From positions 2,604,001 to 2,668,000 of the forward strand of contig NZ_CP102269.1 in the NCBI RefSeq assembly GCF_025148635.1: DNA of 64,000 bases, read 5' to 3'. The stretch comes from Butyricimonas virosa (GTDB lineage: Bacteria > Bacteroidota > Bacteroidia > Bacteroidales > Marinifilaceae). This document shows, one piece after another, positions 43,969-52,011 of the stretch; the first letter of the stretch is position 1; each line of letters opens with the position of its first letter. A program made the position numbers and the translations under genes. A model generated the notes under the pieces. The model had not been told where the DNA came from and did no database searches. It saw nothing but the letters and a program-made list of their open reading frames with translations.

Positions 43969-45201
43969 ATGCGTAGTACATTCAAGTTGTTATTTTACGT
44001 CAAGCGTAACGTTCCCAAAAGTGATAACAGCCTACCATTAATGGGAAGGATAACTATAAACAAGGGAATTGTTCAATTCAGTCTTAAAATGAGTGTTCCC
44101 CCTGAATTATGGGATAGTAAGGCAGGGAAAGCCATGGGAAAAAGTGAGAAAGCGAAAGATATAAACCGGCAGTTGGAACAAATTCGGGTAACAATAAACA
44201 ATCGTTATCAAGAAATCATACAAGCGGGTGGAGGTGTTACAGCAGAACAAGTAAAAAATGCTTATTTGGGAATTGGTATAAAGCAAGATATGTTTCTCAA
44301 GTTGTTCGCTTGGCATAATGAATTATTTGCTCGTAAGGTAGGTAACGGTCGAACCCTGAATACGTACAAAAAATATTGTAATCTTTATAAACTAATGCAA
44401 GCTTACATTCTGAAAGAATATAATCGTGAAGATATATCATTAAAGGAATTAAATCTCTCTTTTATTAACGGTTTCGAGCATTTTTTACGCACGGTCCGGG
44501 GGTGTTGTACAAATACAATTTGGTTGTATATGATCGGAGTAAAGCATATTATCTCTGTTGCACGAAATGAAGGTTTGCTTGTTGTTAATCCATTTGCAGG
44601 TTATATGATTAGTCCTGAACAAGTGGATCGAGGCTTTCTTTCGGAAGAGGAATTACAATTGTTAATGAAAGCCCCCATGAAAAATAAATCCTATGAGCTT
44701 GTACGTGATCTATTTGTTTTTGCGGCATTTACGGGATTAGCCTATTCCGATATTAAAAATTTAACCAAGAATAATCTGCAAACATTTTTGGATGGCCATT
44801 TATGGATCATCACGCGTAGGCAGAAAACAAATGTCGATTCGAATATCCGACTATTGGATGTGCCCAAACGAATAATTGCAAAATATGAAGGCCAAACCGG
44901 GGATGATCGTTTATTTGCCGTTCCAAGTAACTGGTCATGTAATAATATATTGAAAAACATCGGTAAACAATGTGGATTCAAGATTAAACTTACTTTTCAC
45001 GTGGGACGCCACACCTTTTCAACTTCGCTTACATTGGCAAAAGGTATGCCCATTGAAACCGTAAGCCGAATTCTAGGCCACACAAATATAAAAACCACGC
45101 AGATTTATGCAAAGATAACGAACGAGAAGGTGAGCAGGGACATGGAACTTCTTTCACAGAAATTAGCTGGATTAGAAAAACAACTAACAGCGACAATCTA
45201 G
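43969..45201 (+). CDS. Tyrosine recombinase / site-specific integrase
   Basis: 410 residues. An N-terminal arm-type domain (VPPELWDSKAGKAMGKSEKAKDIN, typical of Bacteroidetes integrases) is followed by a SAM-like core-binding domain (about 110-210) and a catalytic domain from about 220. The catalytic set shows HVGRHTFSTSL (His and Arg), LGHTN (second His/Trp position) and Tyr in QIYAKI. The first catalytic Arg is absent: TGLAYSDI has Ala where TGLR is usual. Several Bacteroides recombinases, including the CTnDOT integrase, also lack it. No element ends or cargo were found, so it may be a remnant integrase or a DNA invertase for the surrounding repeat. Confidence 0.9.
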   Translation: MRSTFKLLFYVKRNVPKSDNSLPLMGRITINKGIVQFSLKMSVPPELWDSKAGKAMGKSEKAKDINRQLEQIRVTINNRYQEIIQAGGGVTAEQVKNAYLGIGIKQDMFLKLFAWHNELFARKVGNGRTLNTYKKYCNLYKLMQAYILKEYNREDISLKELNLSFINGFEHFLRTVRGCCTNTIWLYMIGVKHIISVARNEGLLVVNPFAGYMISPEQVDRGFLSEEELQLLMKAPMKNKSYELVRDLFVFAAFTGLAYSDIKNLTKNNLQTFLDGHLWIITRRQKTNVDSNIRLLDVPKRIIAKYEGQTGDDRLFAVPSNWSCNNILKNIGKQCGFKIKLTFHVGRHTFSTSLTLAKGMPIETVSRILGHTNIKTTQIYAKITNEKVSRDMELLSQKLAGLEKQLTATI

Positions 45202-45217
45202 GCTTGTCGTGAGCAAC

Positions 45218-45262
45218 AAAAAGGATGAATAAATTTGTGAGGTTTTATCCATCCTTTTTATG
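45218..45262 (+). terminator. Intrinsic terminator after the recombinase gene
   Basis: Stem AAAAAGGATG/CATCCTTTTT (45218-45227 with 45250-45259), 16 bases after the stop codon. It separates the recombinase from the second glpT. The sequence from here to 45362 shows no exact promoter box, although a promoter for the second glpT operon should lie in it. Confidence 0.8.
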
Positions 45263-45362
45263 ATACAAAATACAAGTTAGAATAGCTACTAAGGCATTAC
45301 CTCTTTATCAATCGAATTTTATTAACATACTTGTTTTTAAGTTATTAGGTGGTTGTAAATGG

Positions 45363-46789
45363 TTTTTACAATAAAATCTAATAACATGTGGAATTTTTTA
45401 AAACCAGCACCTCACAAGGATTTATTACCGGAAGGTAAGATCGACTCGACTTACAAGAGCCTGCGTTGGCAGGTCTTTGTCGGAATCTTCATCGGTTACG
45501 CCGGCTACTACATCGTGCGGAAGAACTTCTCGATGGCGATGCCGTTTCTAACAGACCCCGCCGGACCTTACGGGTTCGACAAGGGATCGCTGAGTATCGT
45601 GTTGTCGTTGAACGCGGTGGCCTACGCCCTGTCGAAGTTCTTGATGGGGAGCGTTTCGGATCGTAGCAACGCGCGGGTGTTCCTTCCCCTGGGGTTGGTA
45701 CTGGCGGCCCTGTCCATGATGTTCATGGCCGTGCCGATCGAGCTGTTCGGGGCAAGCACGACTTCCATCGTGATCATGGCGGTGTTGAACTTCCTGGTCG
45801 GGTGGTTTAACGGGATGGGATGGCCTCCCTGCGGCCGCGTGATGACTCACTGGTTCTCCGTGAAGGAGCGCGGGACGAAAATGTCTATCTGGAATTGTGC
45901 CCATAACGTGGGTGGCGCTCTCGTGGGCCCGATGGCCGTGTACGGGGCCATGTGGTTCGGGTCGTGGTTCTACGGGGTGGACAGTTCAAAGTACTTTATC
46001 ATTGGTACCTATATTTTCCCGGCGGCGGTGGCCCTGTTCGTGGCCCTGCTGGCGTACGTGTTGATTCGTGACACCCCGCAGTCCTGCGGGTTACCGACGA
46101 TAGAGAAATGGCGGAACGATTACCCGAAAAATTACAGCGAGAAACAGGAAGAGGTCCTCACCACGAGAGAGATTTTCTTCAAGTACGTGCTGAATAACAA
46201 GATGTTGTGGTTTATCGCCATCGCTAACGCCTTCGTTTACATGGTTCGTTACGGTTGCCTGGACTGGGCCCCGACCTACTTGAAGGAGGCGCAAGGGTAC
46301 GATATTAAAGAGGCCGGCTGGGCTTATTTTGCCTACGAGTTTGCCGCCATCCCGGGCACGCTTGTTTGCGGGTGGTTGAGTGACGTGGTGTTCAAGGGAC
46401 GCCGCGCTATCACGACGATCATATTCATGGCCCTGGTGGCCTTGTTTATCTTCCTTTACTGGCAGTTCTCGGATAACTACATGATTGTCACGCTATCCTT
46501 GATCGCCATCGGTTTCTTCATCTACGGCCCGGTGATGCTTATCGGGGTGCAGGCGCTTGACCTGGCTCCCAAGAACGCGGCCGGGACATCGGCCGGGTTG
46601 ACCGGGTTCTTCGGGTACTTCTTCGGGACGGCTATCCTGGCGAACGTGGTGATGGGATACGTGGCGGAAAGTTCATTCGGGTGGGACGGGACGTTCGTGC
46701 TGTTGCTCGTCGCCTGCGCCTTGTCCATCGTTTTCGTCAGCTTTACTTACAAGGAGGAACAATACCTGGTGCAAAATAGAAAATAATGA
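45363..46789 (+). repeat. Right arm of the 1427-bp inverted repeat (glpT copy 2)
   Basis: Reverse complement of 36829-38255. Mismatches are at 45898, 46126, 46129, 46246, 46330, 46552, 46588 and 46739; the first 535 bases are identical. All but the last change are silent. Confidence 0.95.
45386..46786 (+). CDS. glpT: Glycerol-3-phosphate:phosphate antiporter GlpT, copy 2
   Basis: 466 residues, same start as copy 1 (ATG at 45386); the in-frame ATG at 45359 is partly outside the repeat and is not used in copy 1, so I reject it. The only protein difference is Ser for Gly near the C-terminus (codon at 46739). It imports glycerol 3-phosphate like copy 1, but heads a different operon, with a secreted HAD phosphatase (61 bases downstream), a porin and a propeller-like protein. 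It keeps the high-GC codon use of copy 1. Such near-identity suggests recent duplication or continuing gene conversion. Confidence 0.96.
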   Translation: MWNFLKPAPHKDLLPEGKIDSTYKSLRWQVFVGIFIGYAGYYIVRKNFSMAMPFLTDPAGPYGFDKGSLSIVLSLNAVAYALSKFLMGSVSDRSNARVFLPLGLVLAALSMMFMAVPIELFGASTTSIVIMAVLNFLVGWFNGMGWPPCGRVMTHWFSVKERGTKMSIWNCAHNVGGALVGPMAVYGAMWFGSWFYGVDSSKYFIIGTYIFPAAVALFVALLAYVLIRDTPQSCGLPTIEKWRNDYPKNYSEKQEEVLTTREIFFKYVLNNKMLWFIAIANAFVYMVRYGCLDWAPTYLKEAQGYDIKEAGWAYFAYEFAAIPGTLVCGWLSDVVFKGRRAITTIIFMALVALFIFLYWQFSDNYMIVTLSLIAIGFFIYGPVMLIGVQALDLAPKNAAGTSAGLTGFFGYFFGTAILANVVMGYVAESSFGWDGTFVLLLVACALSIVFVSFTYKEEQYLVQNRK

Positions 46790-46847
46790 TGCCTTATTGA
46801 GGTGAAGAAATAGAATCATTCTGACCAATAATAAAAAAATAAATTGT

Positions 46848-47789
46848 ATGAATACAAAACATTTGACGAAAGGAATAGTGGTTATATTGTTGCTATTCAT
46901 TACGTCCTCGATTTACGCACAGACTTACCGGGAGATCAAGGGGTGGTCAAAGGAAATTAATGAGAGAATTGAAACATTCTTGAATACGACTTTAACCATG
47001 AATATTCGTAAAGTAGCGGTGTTTGACGGGGATGGAACAGTGATTGGGCAAGCACCACACTATTTGGCGGATGAAGCTTTATATCGTTATGCCGATAAAT
47101 ATTATAAGGGCAAAAATGATAAAGTTTCCAAGGAGAAAATGGCTATTTTGAATCGGATGGTAAAAGACGGTAATAACGTGGGGAAAGTTTATGTCGAAGA
47201 TCGTGCTCACTTTTTGGCGGGAATGACTCCGGAGGAAGTGGCAAAGTTGGGGTATGATTGCTATGTGGAGTCATACCAAGGAAAGTTTTACCCGGAAATG
47301 AAACAGCTTATAGCTAATTTGAAAGAGTATGGATTTGAGATTTGGATATTGACAGCTTCTCCCGAGTTTTTATATCAAAAATTTTTATCAGAGGAATTGG
47401 GAATCCCCGAAGTAAATATTCTCGGGATGAAGTCTGTCGTGGTAGATGGGGTGTTGACAAATGAGATTGTGTTACCGATCCCGCAAGATGATGGGAAAGC
47501 GAATGTTATCCCGACTTTCATTAAAACTCGTCCACTTGTAGTGGGAGGAAATAGCCGGGGAGACATGGATATGCTAAACCAGTCTTGTGGTTTGAAAATT
47601 GTGGTAAACCCGGATGATACAACTGTCCGTGGGGCAGAAGATGGTCCTATGCATGGTCTAACGGTGAAAGGGTACTGGGAAAAAGAAGGAGCCGTTATTG
47701 TTCGATGTAATGATGTCCGAGATCCGAAAGTGCGTTTCCATACTTCGGAGTGGGGAATCAGAGAAAATGTGATTAATCCTAAAGAATAA
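46848..47789 (+). CDS. Secreted HAD-superfamily phosphatase
   Basis: 313 residues. A signal peptide (MNTKHLTKGIVVILLLFITSSIYAQ) directs export. The HAD motifs are complete: motif I VFDGDGT (nucleophile D60, D62), motif II ILTAS, motif III Lys in DDGKAN, motif IV GGNSRGDMDML. The arrangement resembles phosphoserine-phosphatase-like and phosphorylcholine-phosphatase-like proteins. The substrate is unknown; next to glpT I infer a small phosphoester such as phosphocholine, phosphoethanolamine or a glycerol phosphate derivative, giving phosphate (which GlpT exchanges) or an alcohol. Second gene of the rightward operon. Confidence 0.85.
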   Translation: MNTKHLTKGIVVILLLFITSSIYAQTYREIKGWSKEINERIETFLNTTLTMNIRKVAVFDGDGTVIGQAPHYLADEALYRYADKYYKGKNDKVSKEKMAILNRMVKDGNNVGKVYVEDRAHFLAGMTPEEVAKLGYDCYVESYQGKFYPEMKQLIANLKEYGFEIWILTASPEFLYQKFLSEELGIPEVNILGMKSVVVDGVLTNEIVLPIPQDDGKANVIPTFIKTRPLVVGGNSRGDMDMLNQSCGLKIVVNPDDTTVRGAEDGPMHGLTVKGYWEKEGAVIVRCNDVRDPKVRFHTSEWGIRENVINPKE

Positions 47790-47840
47790 TTCTGAGAAGA
47801 ATTATCCCGCATAGTTACAATAAACTTAATTTATGTCATT

Positions 47841-49007
47841 ATGAAAAAAAACTATTTGTTAAATGTATTGGTGTTATGTTGTGGCCTTTTTGTATGTACA
47901 ATTGCCCGGGCCGAGTCTGATAAAGACGAACCTTCTAACACGAAAAGCGAGGTCGCACAAGTCAATAACGATGACCTTACAAAACAAGTAAATAAACTTC
48001 TTTCGATATTGCCTAAATTCTCTGGTTATATTCAAACCGGTTATAACTGGGGGGACAAGAATGGAGATAACAGATCGTCATTCCAATTGAAGCGTATGCG
48101 TTTGATCATTGATAAAAAAGTTTCAAAAACCTTTGATTTCCGCGCCCAGTTGGAATGTTTCTCTGGATCAGTCGATAACTCTGCCTATAAGAAAAAAGTA
48201 ATTACGGTAATGGATGCTTTTGTTAACGCTCATATTACTGATGCTTTGCATTTCCGTGCTGGTCAATACTATTTGCCGCTTGGTTTCGAGAATTATGATA
48301 TTTCTCCGTCTACTTTAGAGACCGTGGATTTCTCGAATATTTGTTACCGTATGGTGTGTCGTAATGCGATCTCTTCTGCAGATCTTATTGATTATGGTCG
48401 TGATCTTGGAGTGATGGCTTATGGAGACCTTTTTAAAAGCAAAGATCAAAAATTTAGCTATTTAAGTTATCAGTTGTCATTGACGAACGGCTACCTTCCG
48501 ACGTTGAATGATGACAATAAATCGAAAGATTTTGTGGGTCGTATAACAATCCGTCCGGTAGAGAAATTGCGTATCATCGGTTGTTACAATTGGGGAGAAT
48601 ACAAAGGTTTGAACGAAAATGGAGATACGAAGGATTATCTTCCGATGAATCGTTTTATCACTGGTGCTTGGTATTATGATCCAAATGGTCTTGACGTTCG
48701 TGCAGAATACGGTCATATTCAAAGTGATGATGCTAACGTGAAGGAAGATGGTTTTTATGTGCTTGCGGCGTATAAAATTGGTAAGTTCTTACCGGTTGTA
48801 CGTTATGATATGTACCGTGATAAAGCAGCCAAGACTTCTGCAAACAACAAGGATAACTTCCTTTTAGGTTGTACTTATGAAATAATCAAGGATGTTAAGT
48901 TCCAGGTAAATTATACCATTTCGGCTTATCCTGACAAGGTAAAAGATGCAGGAACAAGAACCGGTACGGGTAATAGCTTACAAATCATGTGTCTTCTTAA
49001 ATTCTAA
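47841..49007 (+). CDS. Outer-membrane porin, phosphate-selective porin O/P-like
   Basis: 388 residues. Signal peptide at the start (MKKNYLLNVLVLCCGLFVCTIARA), a short helical segment (DDLTKQVNKLLSILPK), then Porin_O_P strands: SGYIQTGYNWGDK, SSFQLKRMRLIIDKKVSKTFDFRAQLE, HFRAGQYYLPLGFENYDISPSTLETVDFS, DYGRDLGVMAYGDLF. It ends in a Phe-terminated strand (LQIMCLLKF). The FDFRAQLE and FGFENYDISP patterns are hallmarks of OprO/OprP-like porins for phosphate and polyphosphate. It is a different protein from the porin at 33905-35254 but has the same general role, and sits in the rightward glpT operon 51 bases after the phosphatase. Confidence 0.82.
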   Translation: MKKNYLLNVLVLCCGLFVCTIARAESDKDEPSNTKSEVAQVNNDDLTKQVNKLLSILPKFSGYIQTGYNWGDKNGDNRSSFQLKRMRLIIDKKVSKTFDFRAQLECFSGSVDNSAYKKKVITVMDAFVNAHITDALHFRAGQYYLPLGFENYDISPSTLETVDFSNICYRMVCRNAISSADLIDYGRDLGVMAYGDLFKSKDQKFSYLSYQLSLTNGYLPTLNDDNKSKDFVGRITIRPVEKLRIIGCYNWGEYKGLNENGDTKDYLPMNRFITGAWYYDPNGLDVRAEYGHIQSDDANVKEDGFYVLAAYKIGKFLPVVRYDMYRDKAAKTSANNKDNFLLGCTYEIIKDVKFQVNYTISAYPDKVKDAGTRTGTGNSLQIMCLLKF

Positions 49008-49048
49008 TAATACTCAATCTTTTTACCAACAAATTAAATTATTGGATT

Positions 49049-50017
49049 ATGAATAAATTATTTTTTGCTCTGGCATTACTTTTTGTAGGAATGTCTGCAA
49101 GTGCCCAACATCTGGGAACTGAGTATCGATTGAAAAGAGTTATTCCCGTGGCAGGGCGTCAAGGAATTGCTATTGACAGTAACTATTATTATGTTTCCGA
49201 CACCAAAGTTCTTTATAAGTATGATAAGCAAGGTAACCTTGTCATGAAGAATGATCAGCCATTCCAGGATCCTAAAATTGCTAACCATTTTGGTGATATT
49301 GACGTGTACAATGGGGAGATCTATTGTGGTATCGAGAAATTCGAATATGGACGTGGTTACAATATTGCCGTGTCAATTTATGACGCAGAGACTTTAAAAT
49401 GGAAACGTGATCTTCCTTGGTCTCCTGAATCAGGACAGGTAGAGGTGTCTGGTCTTGCTGTTGACCGAGAAAAAAATATGGTTTGGATGTCTGACTGGGT
49501 GGATAGCCGTTATGTGTATTGCTATAGTCTTGAAACAGGACAATACTACACGAAAATGCAATGTCGTCCGACACCCTACTGGTGCCAGGGAATCTTCATT
49601 GCTGACGGAAAAATGCTTTTCACTTCAGATGATGGAGAATCTTTGTATAATATTCCTGATAATATTTATGTCGCTGATATTACGGAAGTGCATTTCACCG
49701 GTTTACAGGAAGGAACAGAAGTGGTTAAAGATACTCCGTTCAGTGTGAAACTTGACAAAAACGGAAAGCCTGTAATGCGTAAAGGTAAAATTGCTGCAGG
49801 GGCAAAAGCAGGAAGAGTGGAGTTGTTTCGTGAGATGAGCGATTTTCGTCGCTCTGGAGAGATTGAAGGTCTTTCAATTGACCCGGTAAATGATGATTTG
49901 GTTGTTTTAAATAATCGTGGAACATTAATTGTTCTTGGTATGTCACAAGGTCCGTTCAAGGAAGAAGGGTATACCGGAGAAATTCACGAACTTTATATCT
50001 ACGAGAAAGTAAAATAA
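49049..50017 (+). CDS. Secreted beta-propeller-like protein of unknown function
   Basis: 322 residues with a signal peptide (MNKLFFALALLFVGMSASAQ). The rest reads as repeated four-strand units, for example VAGRQGIAIDSNYYYVSDTKVLYKY, GDIDVYNGEIYCGIE, VSGLAVDREKNMVWMSDWVDSRYVYCY, QGIFIADGKMLFTSDDG and IEGLSIDPVNDDLVVLNNRGTLIVL, which suggests a five- or six-bladed propeller of the SMP/SdiA-regulated type. No catalytic residues can be assigned. Last gene of the glpT-phosphatase-porin operon, 41 bases after the porin, so it probably acts in the envelope with phosphoester use. Confidence 0.75.
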   Translation: MNKLFFALALLFVGMSASAQHLGTEYRLKRVIPVAGRQGIAIDSNYYYVSDTKVLYKYDKQGNLVMKNDQPFQDPKIANHFGDIDVYNGEIYCGIEKFEYGRGYNIAVSIYDAETLKWKRDLPWSPESGQVEVSGLAVDREKNMVWMSDWVDSRYVYCYSLETGQYYTKMQCRPTPYWCQGIFIADGKMLFTSDDGESLYNIPDNIYVADITEVHFTGLQEGTEVVKDTPFSVKLDKNGKPVMRKGKIAAGAKAGRVELFREMSDFRRSGEIEGLSIDPVNDDLVVLNNRGTLIVLGMSQGPFKEEGYTGEIHELYIYEKVK

Positions 50018-50050
50018 TTCTTAGCGAAGGAATTTGAGTTAAAGTAGATA

Positions 50051-50096
50051 ATCCCCCAGAGGTTTTATAAAGAGCTTTTGGGGGATCGTTCTTTTA
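50051..50096 (+). terminator. Intrinsic terminator of the rightward glpT operon
   Basis: Stem ATCCCCCA/TGGGGGAT (50051-50058 with 50079-50086), with extra AGAG/CTTT pairing, followed by CGTTCTTTTA. The sequence from here to 50350 shows no gene. Confidence 0.8.
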
Positions 50097-50350
50097 TTGG
50101 TGTTCGATTTTAGAAATCACGAGTAATTATTTTGGCGGATAAGTGTTGACGAGATTGGTTGGAGTTACTGCATGGAGTAGGGATGGTTTTGTATTGCTTG
50201 TTTTGAAGATGGGGAACAATGGGTGTCAGGCCCCTTCTTTTATTTTTATGATAGTCAGATTATCCCCTTTAAATATGGATAGAAAATAAAGCGACATAAT
50301 GTGCTCAACACACCACTTGAGTCTAACTATTTAAATATAAATGATATAAA

Positions 50351-50379
50351 ACAAAAAAGCAGTCAATTTATTGACTGCT
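50351..50379 (-). terminator. Terminator of the SRP RNA-tRNA unit
   Basis: Stem AGCAGTCAA/TTGACTGCT (50358-50366 with 50371-50379), followed on the minus strand by a T run, 8 bases beyond the last tRNA. Confidence 0.9.
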
Positions 50380-50386
50380 ACCTCTG

Positions 50387-50458
<72 letters not shown>

Positions 50459-50499
50459 AACTTAAAAAAGAACTCACTCGCTTTTCTTCCCTTCTTTTG

Positions 50500-50573
50500 A
50501 GCCTCTTGTCGGATTCGAACCAACGACCCCGAGATTACAAATCACGTGCTCTGGCCAGCTGAGCTAAAGAGGC
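50500..50573 (-). tRNA. tRNA-Thr (anticodon TGT)
   Basis: 74-nt cloverleaf on the minus strand. The acceptor stem is GCCTCTT/AAGAGGC, with D-arm GCTC...GAGC, anticodon loop TTTGTAA (TGT, decoding ACA/ACG) and T-arm GTTGGTTCGAATCCGAC. One mismatch is seen in the anticodon stem. CCA is not encoded. Confidence 0.93.
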
Positions 50574-50583
50574 ATTTCCTAAA

Positions 50584-50681
50584 AGGGTAAGCTTACTATG
50601 TCGCACCGCTCAACCATCTACCCTTGCTGCCTTCCGACCCTGGGGGAGTTCGACAGGAGCTGGTCGCATAGGACTTACCCG
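50584..50681 (-). ncRNA. ffs: Small signal recognition particle RNA (4.5S-type)
   Basis: The minus strand carries the SRP RNA apical loop GTCGGAAGGCAGCAAGGGTAG and closing complementary ends GGGTAAG/CTTACCC, with the symmetric internal loops of the small bacterial type. It pairs with Ffh to target nascent membrane proteins. A promoter box lies just upstream (50693-50686), and two tRNA-Thr genes follow 10 and 115 bases downstream. Confidence 0.95.
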
Positions 50682-50685
50682 GGCA

Positions 50686-50693
50686 CAAAAGTA
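50686..50693 (-). promoter_or_regulatory. -7 promoter box (TACTTTTG) for the SRP RNA unit
   Basis: Exact TAnnTTTG match on the minus strand, 5 bases before the first base of the SRP RNA, so spacing to the RNA 5' end is as expected. Confidence 0.65.
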
Positions 50694-50907
50694 CAAAAAT
50701 CTTCTCAGTTACCAAATGTTTTCGTAGATTTTTATAGACTAAATTTAGGGTGTATATTTAATATATTGGATTATAGAAAGTTGTTTGTAGATGAATTTTA
50801 ATCTTGTTATATAAAAATGTAGAATCATGTAACCTGAAGTGTGAAATTCGTGTATAAATACTAGAAAAAGAAACAAATATTGAGGACTAAACGATCCCAA
50901 CAAGCAT

Positions 50908-52011
50908 ATGCAGACAGAAAATAACATAACAGGAGCAGAGTTTTTATCTGATTTAAACGTTTTATTATCCACGAGCGTGGGTTTGAATAGAAACGTGAAG
51001 TTGGCATTAAAGAAACTGGGCGAACATGAGCGGGCCGATCAGGTTTATATCGTGAGTATTAATCACGATATGACATTTACCATATCGGAAGAATGGACCC
51101 GTACCGGGGAGTCTGTTTTCCCGGAGTCAGGGGAGAAACGCAGTTTCTATTATGATCGGAAGTTGGAACAGGATTTAGAGAGGGACAATTATATATATAT
51201 TCGGGATATAAATGACGTGACGAACGAGAGTCTGAAGAATATCATGCGGGCGCTTGGGGTCAATTGTGCTATATTTTTACCCTTGTATATATCTAGTCAT
51301 CTTTTTTCCTTTTTGTGCTTAAGCCGTTGTCACCACGAGGAACCGTGGTCGGGGGAAGAGATTGCTTTCTTGGTACAGGTTGCCTCCGTACTATCTGGTG
51401 CGCTCGAGAAAGAGTTGATTTTAAGAAAATTGGTGAAACATCATGCCTTGTATCAGGACTTTATCGAAAACCGGGTGGGTTACATTCTTCGTCTGAACCG
51501 GCATTTACATATCAGTTTCTCGAACAAGACGTTTTATTCCTTATTTGGGGATAGTCCGGATGAGATTATCGGAACTCGGATCGGGGAGCTAATGACTGAA
51601 ATGGATATTTCACCAAAGAAATTGGAGGAAGTGGTGAAGTCCCCTGAGGATTTGTTGATGTTTAATGCCAAGGTAATGCGTGATGATGAGGTGGTATTTA
51701 TCGAGTGGTATGCTTATCCGGTCAGGTTAGATCGGGATCACACCGAAATTCACTTGATCGGGCATGACGTGACTCGTTTCAAGGAGATGGAACGTGAATT
51801 AACATTGCTGAAAACTGAATTGCAAACTTTCTCCGAAACCATGTACCCGATGTGGAAATCAATCAAAGATAATTTATCGGGAGAAAACGAAATTGGTAAT
51901 AATGAATCATTTGATAATTTAAGTCAAAAAGCTATGGCATTTAATAGGCTCTACGAGGAACTTTTATCAAAAATTGGTTATAAATTTGTAGCGAATGCAT
52001 ATAGATCATAG
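50908..52011 (+). CDS. GAF/PAS sensor protein
   Basis: 367 residues without a signal peptide or membrane helix. Residues about 10-170 look like a GAF domain (VGLNRNVKLALKKLGEHERADQVYIVSI, then NCAIFLPLYISSHLFSFLCLSRC and WSGEEIAFLVQVASVLSGALE). Residues about 180-295 look like a PAS domain (FIENRVGYILRLNRHLHISFSNKTFYSLFG, then FIEWYAYPVRL and a GHDVTRFKEMERE linker). No kinase or output domain follows, so it probably passes a signal on by protein contact. Its end overlaps the histidine-kinase gene by 17 bases, which is good evidence for a shared complex. The signal is unknown. Confidence 0.8.
   Translation: MQTENNITGAEFLSDLNVLLSTSVGLNRNVKLALKKLGEHERADQVYIVSINHDMTFTISEEWTRTGESVFPESGEKRSFYYDRKLEQDLERDNYIYIRDINDVTNESLKNIMRALGVNCAIFLPLYISSHLFSFLCLSRCHHEEPWSGEEIAFLVQVASVLSGALEKELILRKLVKHHALYQDFIENRVGYILRLNRHLHISFSNKTFYSLFGDSPDEIIGTRIGELMTEMDISPKKLEEVVKSPEDLLMFNAKVMRDDEVVFIEWYAYPVRLDRDHTEIHLIGHDVTRFKEMERELTLLKTELQTFSETMYPMWKSIKDNLSGENEIGNNESFDNLSQKAMAFNRLYEELLSKIGYKFVANAYRS

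Noticed and set aside
45359..45385. Longer N-terminus for glpT copy 2 (ATG at 45359)
   Set aside because: The extra 9 codons are mostly upstream repeat sequence, and copy 1 has no such start; the shared ATG at 45386 is better.
36829..46789. Composite transposon bounded by glpT copies
   Set aside because: No transposase, terminal inverted repeats or target-site duplication; the repeat limits match the gene itself.
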